A stretch of DNA of 64,000 bases from Terrimonas sp937888905. GTDB lineage: Bacteria; Bacteroidota; Bacteroidia; Chitinophagales; Chitinophagaceae. The notes beneath the pieces were generated by a model. The model was not told the origin of the DNA, did not search any database, and saw only the letters and a program-made list of their open reading frames with translations. The stretch is taken from NCBI GenBank assembly GCA_937888905.1, contig CALATA010000014.1, forward strand, positions 62,001-126,000, in the 5' to 3' direction. Position numbers and translations under genes: made by a program. The number at the start of each line of letters is the position of its first letter. Within the stretch, counting starts at the first letter, position 1. This document shows, in pieces, positions 50,968 to 59,510 of the stretch.

Positions 50968-51414
50968 CTACTTAAAATGAATATAATCGCTCACCAGCGG
51001 CGTTTCCCCATGCTGGCGTAACAACAATGCTATTTGTCCGCGGTGATAAGTAGAATGATTGATTACGTGAAAAAGAATATCTTTTACTGTTTTGCTGAAT
51101 TCATCCCCACGTGTATTAACATAACGGATGCTTGCTCCCAGGTCCGTAAGCTTATCCAATACCTGGTGTGAGTGAAGATGATTGCGGCGGTTGATCTCTG
51201 CGTATTCTTCCACCGTGCGAAGATCCCAGACGCCAAATGGCGGCTGATCGCGCTGGATGCGGCTGTTCCACACCTGGTGGGCATTGAGGATATGACTAAA
51301 CAGCAAGTGGATTTTTTCCGGCAATTCACCGGCTTTGCGTTGTAACAACAACGCCAGTTGATGATTGCTGTGCTCGTTGTAAGAGAACAGGTCGGGGAAG
51401 AGGTTAAAAGTCAA
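50968..51414 (-). CDS. DinB-family protein
   Basis: A 148-residue four-helix bundle protein of the DinB/YfiT superfamily, whose members bind divalent metal and include bacillithiol or other thiol transferases. The three expected His positions appear in SHILNAHQVW and FHVINHSTYHRGQI. Helix 1 contains NEHSNHQLALLLQ. The only usable start is the TTG at 51414 (an in-frame TGA stands two codons upstream), and this TTG lies in a TTTTGAC repeat unit. The reaction and partner thiol are unknown. Confidence 0.85.
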   Translation of the reverse strand: MTFNLFPDLFSYNEHSNHQLALLLQRKAGELPEKIHLLFSHILNAHQVWNSRIQRDQPPFGVWDLRTVEEYAEINRRNHLHSHQVLDKLTDLGASIRYVNTRGDEFSKTVKDILFHVINHSTYHRGQIALLLRQHGETPLVSDYIHFK

Positions 51415-51582
51415 AATTCAAAATTTAAAAGTGAATGGTCAATTGTGAATTGTCAATAGCTGCAGGGAATCGTGCATAAGTAACATATGAAAGGGCAATA
51501 CTTATAACCTATAGCTTATTACCTGCACCCGAAGTATCGGGCGGCTGTTTCACCTTTCTCCTTAAGCCCCAAGCCTTCCGCC
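51405..51582. repeat. Repeat mosaic: AGTCAAA, GTCAATT, CCCGAAG hairpin, TTTCACC units
   Basis: The order is ATTCAAA/AGTCAAA units (51405-51430, reaching into the DinB start), GTGAATG-type units (51431-51460), CTTATAA-type units (51497-51520), a CCCGAAGTATCGGG hairpin (51528-51541), and finally TTTCACC, TTTCTCC, TTAAGCC, CCAAGCC, TTCCGCC in exact 7-base steps, reaching the trxA terminator. It contains nearly every family seen in the window. Confidence 0.85.
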
Positions 51583-51584
51583 TT

Positions 51585-51620
51585 AAAAAGAAATCCCGCC
51601 ATTCGGCGGGATTTCTTTTT
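51585..51620. terminator. Terminator of trxA
   Basis: A perfect 16-bp stem (51585-51600 with 51605-51620), core ATCCCGCC, loop of four bases, T-run on the minus side. The right arm includes part of the trxA stop codon. Confidence 0.93.
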
Positions 51621-51936
51621 AGATATGTGCTTCTATCTTTTTTACAAAATTGCCTTTTGGCTGCGCACCAACCAGCTTGTCGACCACCTGTCCGTTTTTG
51701 ATGAACAGAATAGCCGGAATGGATGTAATACCGTAGTTCATCGATACCTGCGGATTGTTGTCCACATTCACCTTGCCGATATTTACTTTGCCATCATACT
51801 CTTTTGACAACTCCTCGATAACCGGACCGATCGCGCGGCAGGGACCACACCATTCTGCCCAGAAATCCACCACGGTCAGTTGATCAGAAGACAGGACATC
51901 TGTCTGGAAGTTTGCATCATTGAACTCTTTTGCCAT
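51619..51936 (-). CDS. trxA: Thioredoxin
   Basis: A 105-residue cytoplasmic thioredoxin. The redox site is WAEWCGPC (Cys30, Cys33), followed by the conserved GKVNVDNNPQ and the cis-proline segment YGITSIPAILFIKNG. The ATG at 51936 gives the normal length; the frame extends to 51978 without conservation. It is transcribed alone, with a TAnnTTTG box upstream and a terminator at its end. Confidence 0.95.
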   Translation of the reverse strand: MAKEFNDANFQTDVLSSDQLTVVDFWAEWCGPCRAIGPVIEELSKEYDGKVNIGKVNVDNNPQVSMNYGITSIPAILFIKNGQVVDKLVGAQPKGNFVKKIEAHI

Positions 51937-51985
51937 TGTGTTTATTTTAAGTTTTTTTAAGTGTCGCTTTACGAACAAGGGACTG

Positions 51986-51993
51986 CAAATTTA
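51986..51993 (-). promoter_or_regulatory. -7 box of trxA
   Basis: TAAATTTG on the minus strand, an exact TAnnTTTG match, 49 bases before the trxA ATG. No strong -33 box is seen. Confidence 0.55.
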
Positions 51994-52082
51994 AGTCCTC
52001 TTGAGATAACAGGCAGGGGTGGCAGAAGGTTGTGTAAAAAATGTCATTATTTTCCTTTGCTCCTGTCGTATTAGCATGTGTA

Positions 52083-55000
52083 TCAGGTCAGTTGTACCTG
52101 TACGTCCAGCTCCGGTTTTTCCTGTAAATATTGTATCAGGTCATCATTCATTTCCAGTCCGTTACCGCCGGTTACCATGCTGATTCTCAGTTCCTGCGCC
52201 GGTTCTACTACCACAAATTGCAGCGCCGTATCGCCGGGATGGGAGCGGCGGTTCGTTTCCATAAAATCAATCAGGTCGCTGGTGATATACCGGGCTTGTG
52301 TGCTGATTGTCAATTGTTTGGTCAGGGTTTTCTTCAGCGTTTCGGCCAGCGATACACCCGTAATCTTGAATTCAAATTCTTCTTTATTGAAGCGCGGCTT
52401 AAAATAGCCGGTGATGTACACCGCAGTTCCCTGCACCAGGAAGGGATGGAGACGCAGGTATTCTTCCCGGAAAAGCGATACTTCCGTTTTGCCTGTGTAG
52501 TCTTCCAGGTTAAATCTTCCATATTTATTGCCGTTCTGCGCCACACGGTGATCTGCCGATGCTACTAACGCAATCAACCGGAACTGACGGCCCGGGTTCG
52601 ATTGCATCCTGATCGAGTCGCGGAATTCATTGAAGTCGCCGATTGGCGTTACGCCGTAATGTTTCATTTCAAAACGGTAGTGATCCAGCGGGTGACCGCT
52701 CAGGAACATGCCCGTTACTTCTTTTTCAAAATCCAGTTGCTGCGTCAGCGACCAGGGTGCACAATCGGGCAGACGCGGCGTCGGAATCTCGATGCTGTCC
52801 GGCATATCACCAAAGAGCGTATTGCTGGCAGATACACTTTGGTTGGACATGGTTTGTCCGTAACGGATGATTTTTTCCAGCCCCGTTGCTGTTTCGCCAG
52901 GCACAATCGTGAAATATTGCGCGCGATGATGCTCGGGGAAACAGTCGAAAGCGCCGGCATACGCGAGGTTTTCCAACGTTTTTTTATTGACCGTACGTTG
53001 ATTGACCCTGCGGATGAAATCAAATATGTCGGTGAACGGTCCGTTCTTTTCGCGCTCTTCGATAATGCTTTCAACAGCCGCTTCACCCACGCCTTTCAAT
53101 CCTCCCAAACCGAAACGGATCACACCGGCTTTGTTTACCGCAAATCCTTTCAGCGATTCATTGATGTCTGGTCCCAATACCTGGATGCCCATTGGCTTAC
53201 ATTCTTCCATGAAGAAGGTGATCTTTTCAATACTGCCGGCGTTGTTTAATACAGCAGACATATATTCTCCCGGATAATGCGCTTTCAGGTAGGCGGTCTG
53301 GTAGGCTACATAAGCATAACAGGTGGAGTGTGATTTGTTAAACGCGTATTGTGCAAATGCCTCCCAGTCGGTCCAGATTTTTTCCAGTTTATCTACCGGA
53401 TGTCCTTTAGCCGAAGCACCGGTAATGAACTGGTTTTTCATTTTATCCAGTACCGCAATCTGTTTTTTACCCATGGCCTTCCGCAGTACGTCGGCATCAC
53501 CTTTACTGAAGCCCGCAAGTTTTTGCGCGAGCAACATTACCTGTTCCTGGTATACGGTGATACCATATGTTTCCTGCAGGTATTCTTCCATTTCCGGCAG
53601 GTCATATACGATCTGCTCCCGGCCGTGTTTACGATCGATGAAGTTGGGGATATAAGCCAGCGGACCCGGCCGATACAAGGCGTTCATCGCAATGAGGTCG
53701 GCAAATTGGTCGGGCTTGAGATCACGGAGATATTTCTGCATCCCGGGACTTTCAAATTGAAACGTACCGATGGTAGCAGCCTGCTGATACAACTCGAATG
53801 TTTTCTGATCATCGAGTGGTATTTCGTCGATATTGATTTCCACACCATGATTCTGTTTGATCATGGTGAGTGCATTCTTGATAATAGTGAGGGTCTTCAG
53901 TCCCAGGAAGTCCATTTTGATAACCCCGGCATCTTCGATGATGCTTCCCTCTATCTGTGTTACCCAGAGATCGGAATCTTTGGCAATGGAAACCGGAATC
54001 AGGTCCGTGAGGTCGCGCGGGGCAATGATGATACCCGCAGCGTGGATACCGGTGTTGCGGACAGAACCTTCGAGACGTTCCGCTTCATGCAATACTTTGC
54101 TGAGCGGACTGTCTTTCTGATTATAAATATCGCGGAGCTTTCTCACGGTTTCGATGTCCTCGCTCTGCAGGCCATCCTTTTCTTCGAGTGATTTTGGACC
54201 GTCCTTTGTTTTGAGCGGTGCGTGCAGTACACGGCGCAGTTCGATACCTGGTTTATCCGGTACCATCTTGGCGAGTGCGTTGGACTCAACAAGCGGCAGA
54301 TCAAGTACACGTGCCACGTCCTTGATACTCATTTTTGCGGCCATGGTGCCATAGGTAATGATCTGCGCCACCTGATTCTTGCCGTATTTATCTACTACAT
54401 AATCGATCACCTTCTGCCTTCCTTCATCGTCGAAGTCGGTATCGATATCCGGCATCGATTTACGGTCGGGGTTAAGGAAACGTTCGAACAGCAGGTTGTA
54501 TTTGATAGGGTCGATGTTGGTGATGCCTATGCAATAAGCCACTACGGAGCCTGCGGCAGAACCACGGCCCGGTCCGATGAATACGCCGATATCGCGACCG
54601 GCTTTGATAAAGTCGCTCACGATAAGGAAGTAACCCGCGAATCCCATGGTCTTGATGGTGAACAGCTCGAAGTCGATACGTTCCCTGATCTCTTCCGTGA
54701 TCTCGCTGTACCGACCGGCTGCACCTTCGTAGGTCAGGTGTTTCAGGTATTCCCACTGGTTGTTAACGTCGGGTTTGATAATGTCTTTCCCGATTTTTTC
54801 ATCTGTGTGGTGTATCTGAAACTGTGGGGGAATCGGGAAGGCCGGTAGTAAGATATCGCGCTTCAGGTTAAGGACGTCGATCTTGCTGACGATCTCGTTG
54901 GTATTATCGATGGCTTCCGGCAGATCCGAAAACACTTTGCTCATCTCCGCCGTCGTTTTGAAATAAAACTGATCGTTGGGAAATGCGAAACGTTTGTTCT

Positions 55001-55757
55001 TGATCTGTACATCATCATCGTTGAACTCGCGAAGGGCAGGAGTGGCCTTCTTTTCACCGGTGTTGATGCAAAGAAGGATATCGTGCGCATCGAAGTCGCT
55101 CTGATCCACATAGTGTGAGTCATTGCTGGCGATGATACGTACGTTGTACTTGCGTGCAAATCTGACCAGTACTTCATTTACCTTATCCTGCTCGGCCATG
55201 CCATGACGTTGCAGTTCTACATAGTAATCCTCTCCGAAGCGGTCGAGCCACCACTTGAATTCTTTTTCGGCTTCGTCTTCGTTCTGGCGCAGGATGGCTT
55301 GCGGCACCGCGGCACCCAGGCAGCAGGTAGTGGCGATCAGTCCTTCGGAATATTTTTCGATCAGTTCTTTGTCGATACGGGGATACTTGCTGTACAGCCC
55401 TTCGATGAATCCGTAAGAAGTAAGCTTGACAAGATTGCGGTAGCCCTGTTCATTTTTTGCGAGTAATATCTGGTGCTGACGCTGGTCCTTCAATTCTTTG
55501 GTAAAGGTCTTGATGTGTCTGTTGGCCACCACATAGAATTCGCAGCCGACAACCGGTTTTACTTTCAGGTTGCCGTTTTCATCTTTGTGTTTATAAGCTT
55601 CCGAAACGAATTCAAATACGCCGAACATGTTGCCGTGGTCACTGATGGCCAGTGCAGGCATGCCGTCGGCAACCGCTTTTTTATAGAGGTTCTGAATAGA
55701 AGCGGCTCCATCCAGCAAAGAGAACTGCGTATGTACGTGAAGGTGTGAAAATTTCAT
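52083..55757 (-). CDS. dnaE: DNA polymerase III subunit alpha
   Basis: The 1224-residue replicative polymerase of the DnaE1 type. The N-terminal PHP domain begins HLHVHTQFSLLDGA. The polymerase palm has the catalytic aspartates in PDIDTDFDDEGR (Asp437, Asp439), followed by VAQIITYGTMAAKMSIKDVA; the thumb and fingers follow, with RPGPLAYIPNFIDRKHG. The C-terminal part contains the helix-hairpin-helix (GLGGLKGVGEAAVESI) and an OB-fold region (FRLIALVASADHRV). The ATG at 55757 lies 15 bp after the upstream lipoprotein gene's stop. Confidence 0.97.
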   Translation of the reverse strand: MKFSHLHVHTQFSLLDGAASIQNLYKKAVADGMPALAISDHGNMFGVFEFVSEAYKHKDENGNLKVKPVVGCEFYVVANRHIKTFTKELKDQRQHQILLAKNEQGYRNLVKLTSYGFIEGLYSKYPRIDKELIEKYSEGLIATTCCLGAAVPQAILRQNEDEAEKEFKWWLDRFGEDYYVELQRHGMAEQDKVNEVLVRFARKYNVRIIASNDSHYVDQSDFDAHDILLCINTGEKKATPALREFNDDDVQIKNKRFAFPNDQFYFKTTAEMSKVFSDLPEAIDNTNEIVSKIDVLNLKRDILLPAFPIPPQFQIHHTDEKIGKDIIKPDVNNQWEYLKHLTYEGAAGRYSEITEEIRERIDFELFTIKTMGFAGYFLIVSDFIKAGRDIGVFIGPGRGSAAGSVVAYCIGITNIDPIKYNLLFERFLNPDRKSMPDIDTDFDDEGRQKVIDYVVDKYGKNQVAQIITYGTMAAKMSIKDVARVLDLPLVESNALAKMVPDKPGIELRRVLHAPLKTKDGPKSLEEKDGLQSEDIETVRKLRDIYNQKDSPLSKVLHEAERLEGSVRNTGIHAAGIIIAPRDLTDLIPVSIAKDSDLWVTQIEGSIIEDAGVIKMDFLGLKTLTIIKNALTMIKQNHGVEINIDEIPLDDQKTFELYQQAATIGTFQFESPGMQKYLRDLKPDQFADLIAMNALYRPGPLAYIPNFIDRKHGREQIVYDLPEMEEYLQETYGITVYQEQVMLLAQKLAGFSKGDADVLRKAMGKKQIAVLDKMKNQFITGASAKGHPVDKLEKIWTDWEAFAQYAFNKSHSTCYAYVAYQTAYLKAHYPGEYMSAVLNNAGSIEKITFFMEECKPMGIQVLGPDINESLKGFAVNKAGVIRFGLGGLKGVGEAAVESIIEEREKNGPFTDIFDFIRRVNQRTVNKKTLENLAYAGAFDCFPEHHRAQYFTIVPGETATGLEKIIRYGQTMSNQSVSASNTLFGDMPDSIEIPTPRLPDCAPWSLTQQLDFEKEVTGMFLSGHPLDHYRFEMKHYGVTPIGDFNEFRDSIRMQSNPGRQFRLIALVASADHRVAQNGNKYGRFNLEDYTGKTEVSLFREEYLRLHPFLVQGTAVYITGYFKPRFNKEEFEFKITGVSLAETLKKTLTKQLTISTQARYITSDLIDFMETNRRSHPGDTALQFVVVEPAQELRISMVTGGNGLEMNDDLIQYLQEKPELDVQVQLT

Positions 55758-55772
55758 AAACTCAAAGTCACT

Positions 55773-57008
55773 TTATCGGGTTTTGCGGAAACTGAATACC
55801 TGGATGCTGCCATTGGAATAACTGCAGACCCATGCTTCCAGTCTATCGGCATCTTCAAAAATGTCTACTCCCACCGGATGCCCTTTGCACGGCAGGGAGG
55901 CAATGTTCTCAAATCCTTTATCTGTTATTTTCAATACTTCCACATAGTCGCTGCTGTAGCAGGTAACAAAGAGGAAGCGATGATTTTTCGACAGCATGAT
56001 CGTGCGGGGTTGCGCATGTGTGCCGATCGAAAAAAGTGTTTTGCCCGTGGCTGCATCGAGGCAGGCTACTTTAGCAAGACGGTTATAGGACACAAAAAGA
56101 TGTCCGCTTGTATCCATCACCACATGTCTTGGATTGGATGCAACGGCCAATGTGGTATCGATCTTCCATGTTTTGTGATCGATCACGGCGAGGCTGGCAC
56201 CGCCCATGATGGCCACATAAGAGCGTTGCTGCGCGTCATCCACTGCTATGCCGCGGGGAATGGCGCTTACGGGCACGGTCTCTACCACTTTTGCATAAGG
56301 ATAACGTGTTTCATCTGTTTCCAGTATGCTCACGTTGTACGAATGCCAGTTGCTCACCAGCAGATGTTTGCTGTCTGCCGTGCGCGCGATCACTTTGGGC
56401 GTTTTGCCCGTTTCAATGAGCGGAACATAAAAGGAGTCCACCAGTTTTTTATCAGTACCCAGCAGACGGATCTTTTTTCTCCGGATGCCTGCCAGGGTAT
56501 CCGTGGTTTTATTGGCCAGCGGATCATCGACGCGTATAGGCACAATACCTTCTGCGTTGTGAAGCGACACCCATAGCCACTTATCATCATGTGAAAGGCA
56601 GGCTTCCACAGGTTTTTCTTCGTAAGAAGGTATCGGTTTTTCTTTTACATAGTCCCAACCGGTGCCGCGTGTGGGCGCAAATTTGAATTCGTGTGTCACT
56701 TTGCGGGTGGCCTGATCGAATTCATAAATGCTCATACCTTCCAGGTTCATGGCGTAAAGGCGGCTGCCTTTGGCGTTGAAAAGGACGGATTTTGTTCCCG
56801 GGGCGGCCGATAATATTTCCTTTTTTTCATATATCAACCCTGAATAGGGCGGCAATGCGGCCGGTTCCGGCCCCGTGGTATCCGTTGCCGGCGATTTTTT
56901 TTCGACGCGCAAATTGCTGGTCAATTCTTTCTGCGGCGGAGCGGAACCCGTGGATTGGCAGGCAGTTGCCAGCAAAACGAATGAAGCAAAAGATACAATC
57001 TGGTACAT
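55773..57008 (-). CDS. YncE-like beta-propeller lipoprotein
   Basis: The ATG at 57008 gives 411 residues with a lipobox LLATAC (Cys17); an open frame to 57161 would run through the divergent promoter. After a Ser/Pro/Lys-rich linker, a seven-bladed-propeller-like region covers about 65-405, with repeats of the type KHLLVSNWHSYNVSILETD, RSYVAIMGGASLAVIDHKT, HRFLFVTCYSSDYVEVLKI. Such YncE-like proteins are periplasmic or surface lipoproteins, some binding DNA or cell-wall parts. It lies 15 bp upstream of dnaE on the same strand, which may be chance. Confidence 0.83.
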   Translation of the reverse strand: MYQIVSFASFVLLATACQSTGSAPPQKELTSNLRVEKKSPATDTTGPEPAALPPYSGLIYEKKEILSAAPGTKSVLFNAKGSRLYAMNLEGMSIYEFDQATRKVTHEFKFAPTRGTGWDYVKEKPIPSYEEKPVEACLSHDDKWLWVSLHNAEGIVPIRVDDPLANKTTDTLAGIRRKKIRLLGTDKKLVDSFYVPLIETGKTPKVIARTADSKHLLVSNWHSYNVSILETDETRYPYAKVVETVPVSAIPRGIAVDDAQQRSYVAIMGGASLAVIDHKTWKIDTTLAVASNPRHVVMDTSGHLFVSYNRLAKVACLDAATGKTLFSIGTHAQPRTIMLSKNHRFLFVTCYSSDYVEVLKITDKGFENIASLPCKGHPVGVDIFEDADRLEAWVCSYSNGSIQVFSFRKTR

Positions 57009-57126
57009 GGTCAATGGCTTGAATGATGCCGGGATTGCGGAAGAATTGAGCTGGATTATCCCAAAATGGCAATTTACCCCTGCAAATTTCGTTAAATAGA
57101 AGTTCCGATTTAACAGATTTATCCTA

Positions 57127-57134
57127 TATTTTTG
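57127..57134 (+). promoter_or_regulatory. -7 box of the NlpC/P60 gene
   Basis: TATTTTTG is an exact TAnnTTTG match 43 bases before the ATG. It lies in the 169-bp divergent region shared with the propeller lipoprotein. Confidence 0.6.
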
Positions 57135-57177
57135 CACCTTTCTGATCCGAGCCGACAACAAAACCTAAAAAGCCTTC

Positions 57178-57960
57178 ATGGTTAAGCAAATCACTTATTC
57201 CGCGCTGTTCGCTTTGACATTGGCCAGTTGTTCCACGCTTCAGCCGGCAGCTACTGCCAGCAGGAAGCCGTCCGTTAGCGAAGAAAAATCTTCTTCTGCA
57301 GGACAGGTACGTTTTCTGGATGATATTTCAATGGATGCCAATGCTTCCAAACCGGAAGCCAAACCCGTGTATGAGTCGCCTTCGCGGCGCACATCCGGTG
57401 GCACCGCCAGCACCCGCGATCACCGTGACAACCGCTCTGCGTCTTCGTCACGCCTGCTGAACGAAAAAGCACCCGTTGTTGAAAAGACAACTGCTGTTCA
57501 GCTTAAATATGCCATTTTAATGAACACTGAAGTGGAAACGCTTAAAGACATGCATCTGCTGGAATATGTGGATGAATGGTACGGCACGCGTTACCGCATG
57601 GGCGGCAATGATAAAAGCGGCATCGACTGTTCGGCCTTTACCAAAGCGATCTATCTCTCTGCTTTCGGTGTTACGTTGCCCCGCACGGCGCGTGAACAAT
57701 ACCGCGCTGCGCGCATTGTTTCTTCCACAGAATTGAAAGAAGGGGATCTCGTTTTCTTCAATACACGCGGAGGAGTTTCGCATGTGGGCATTTACCTGGG
57801 CTATAATAAATTCATTCATGCGTCCACTTCGCAAGGCGTGACGGTGAGTGATATGTTTGATCCTTATTACCTGAAACGTTTCCTGGGATCGGGCCGCATC
57901 GAGCGTCCCGAGGCGAAAGCTAAAACGCCTGGCGACGAAGAGGCACAAAGAGGATTTTAA
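57178..57960 (+). CDS. NlpC/P60 (C40) cysteine peptidase lipoprotein
   Basis: A 260-residue lipoprotein (lipobox TLASC, Cys18) with a Ser/Arg-rich disordered linker to about residue 110. The C40 domain (about 125-235) has the Cys151-His202-His214 triad in GIDCSAFTKAIY, VSHVGIYLG and KFIHAST. These enzymes cut peptidoglycan stem peptides, often D-Glu-mDAP bonds, during growth. It is convergent with the flippase gene, 13 bp away. Confidence 0.92.
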   Translation: MVKQITYSALFALTLASCSTLQPAATASRKPSVSEEKSSSAGQVRFLDDISMDANASKPEAKPVYESPSRRTSGGTASTRDHRDNRSASSSRLLNEKAPVVEKTTAVQLKYAILMNTEVETLKDMHLLEYVDEWYGTRYRMGGNDKSGIDCSAFTKAIYLSAFGVTLPRTAREQYRAARIVSSTELKEGDLVFFNTRGGVSHVGIYLGYNKFIHASTSQGVTVSDMFDPYYLKRFLGSGRIERPEAKAKTPGDEEAQRGF

Positions 57961-57973
57961 TCGTTCTGTTTTT

Positions 57974-59488
57974 TCAGCTTTTCTTTTTCTGTAATCCCAA
58001 TCTTTCCAGGATGGATTGCCATATCGGCATGACATCGGGCGAGATGCGCAACAGCAATGCGCTGCCGCCATAAATAACCAGTGCGGTTGCGCTGCGTGCC
58101 ACCATTGCGCCTATTCCGCTGCTGTTGCGGAACAACAGCCAGGATACAAGGAATGCAATACCTGCAAGCACTACTGTGTAAAGCGAACGCATACTGAAAG
58201 GGAAAAGTTTGAATTTTTTCCAAAGGAAAACAATACGGATCGTATTATAAATAGTAAAGCCGGCCAAGTTGGCAATTGCCGGACCTATAATGTCAAACTC
58301 ACGCGCGAGAAATACATTTACCGGCAACATCACTGTTAATAAAATAATCCCGGTGATTAATTCAAATTTCCAATAGTTAGAGGTGGCAATGATTTGTGAA
58401 TTGACGCCTGTACCCAAGTCCACCACCCGCGTGAGTCCGAGAAAAATAAACGCATGAAAGCCCAACAGATAGTCCGGGTTGAGCCGGAACGTCCTGACTG
58501 CGTCGGTATAATTCAGCAGGATTAATATATACATACCTGCAGCAAATAGCAGCAGGTTGATCGATGACCGTTCATAGATCCGTTGAATATTTCCCGGATT
58601 TTTGTCTTTCCATGCGCGCGAAAGATGCGGGATGGAAGCCGCGATAATGCTTCTTTGCGGTGCCTGTATCAGGCTCGTCATAAGTTGTGCCAGTCCAAAT
58701 ATACCTGCTTTGGCCAAACCGTTATCCAAAACCGATGCAATCACAATACTGTCGAATACCTGCGACACTACATATACCAGTCCGCTTGAGAAAAAGAATG
58801 TACAGAAAATGAGGATTTTCTTAAAGTAACGTCGTGTAACCTTGCTAACCTTTAGTGTGAAGTGGAATTTGCCCGTATAAATATAATAGCCCAACAGTGT
58901 CGCCGCTATGGCTACATAACTAAATGCGTACAGCTTAATGAAAATATCAAAACTGGGAATGACTCCTGTAATGTAAAGCACAATAAGAAAGGACGTATAT
59001 AAACGCCATTGCACTTCTTTGAGCAGGTTGGTAAGTATCGACTTACCCATATTCCACCCATAGGCTTCGAGAATGGTGAAGATCAATAAACCGAATCCCA
59101 TCGGAAATATCCAGTAATAATAATCAACGAAGAGTGCAGAATTGGATCCGAATTTTCGTATCACCAGCGGCTTGAAAGCTATACCTGCTATCGTCACCAA
59201 TACAAATCCGAAAACGCCGATGACGAGCGCCCAGCTAAGCATATCGTTTTGCTTTCGAGGAAGATGATCGTTGTAATAATGGTAGAACTTATAAATATAG
59301 GCGGGCATAGCCAATGCTCCGAGCGAGGCCACCAATGATGCGACTGCAATGAAGATGCTGGTGAGGCCATACTGCTCCGGAACAAACCAGGTATCTTTCG
59401 TAAAAAAGAAGGTGTTCACAAATCCGATAGCAAAGCCCAGATAAATGACAACAGACGATATGATGCTTTGCCGCCGGATAGTACTCAT
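57974..59488 (-). CDS. Polysaccharide flippase (Wzx/MATE-like)
   Basis: A 504-residue membrane protein of the MOP exporter superfamily with about fourteen helices. Typical pieces are QSIISSVVIYLGFAIGFVNTF in helix 1 (given in parts), GLAQLMTSLIQAPQRSIIAA in the middle and NLAGFTIYNTIRIVFLWKKF near the end. It should move lipid-linked oligosaccharides across the inner membrane. The glycan operon at 5.6-15.5 kb contains no flippase, so this gene may serve it although it lies 42 kb away; other glycans are equally possible. The M1 peptidase gene is 22 bp upstream. Confidence 0.87.
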   Translation of the reverse strand: MSTIRRQSIISSVVIYLGFAIGFVNTFFFTKDTWFVPEQYGLTSIFIAVASLVASLGALAMPAYIYKFYHYYNDHLPRKQNDMLSWALVIGVFGFVLVTIAGIAFKPLVIRKFGSNSALFVDYYYWIFPMGFGLLIFTILEAYGWNMGKSILTNLLKEVQWRLYTSFLIVLYITGVIPSFDIFIKLYAFSYVAIAATLLGYYIYTGKFHFTLKVSKVTRRYFKKILIFCTFFFSSGLVYVVSQVFDSIVIASVLDNGLAKAGIFGLAQLMTSLIQAPQRSIIAASIPHLSRAWKDKNPGNIQRIYERSSINLLLFAAGMYILILLNYTDAVRTFRLNPDYLLGFHAFIFLGLTRVVDLGTGVNSQIIATSNYWKFELITGIILLTVMLPVNVFLAREFDIIGPAIANLAGFTIYNTIRIVFLWKKFKLFPFSMRSLYTVVLAGIAFLVSWLLFRNSSGIGAMVARSATALVIYGGSALLLRISPDVMPIWQSILERLGLQKKKS

Positions 59489-59510
59489 GCAGTTCGATTG
59501 AAAGACCGGA

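Noticed and set aside
53349..54191. 280-codon plus-strand frame within dnaE
   Set aside because: Antisense to dnaE; no start context and no recognisable motif.
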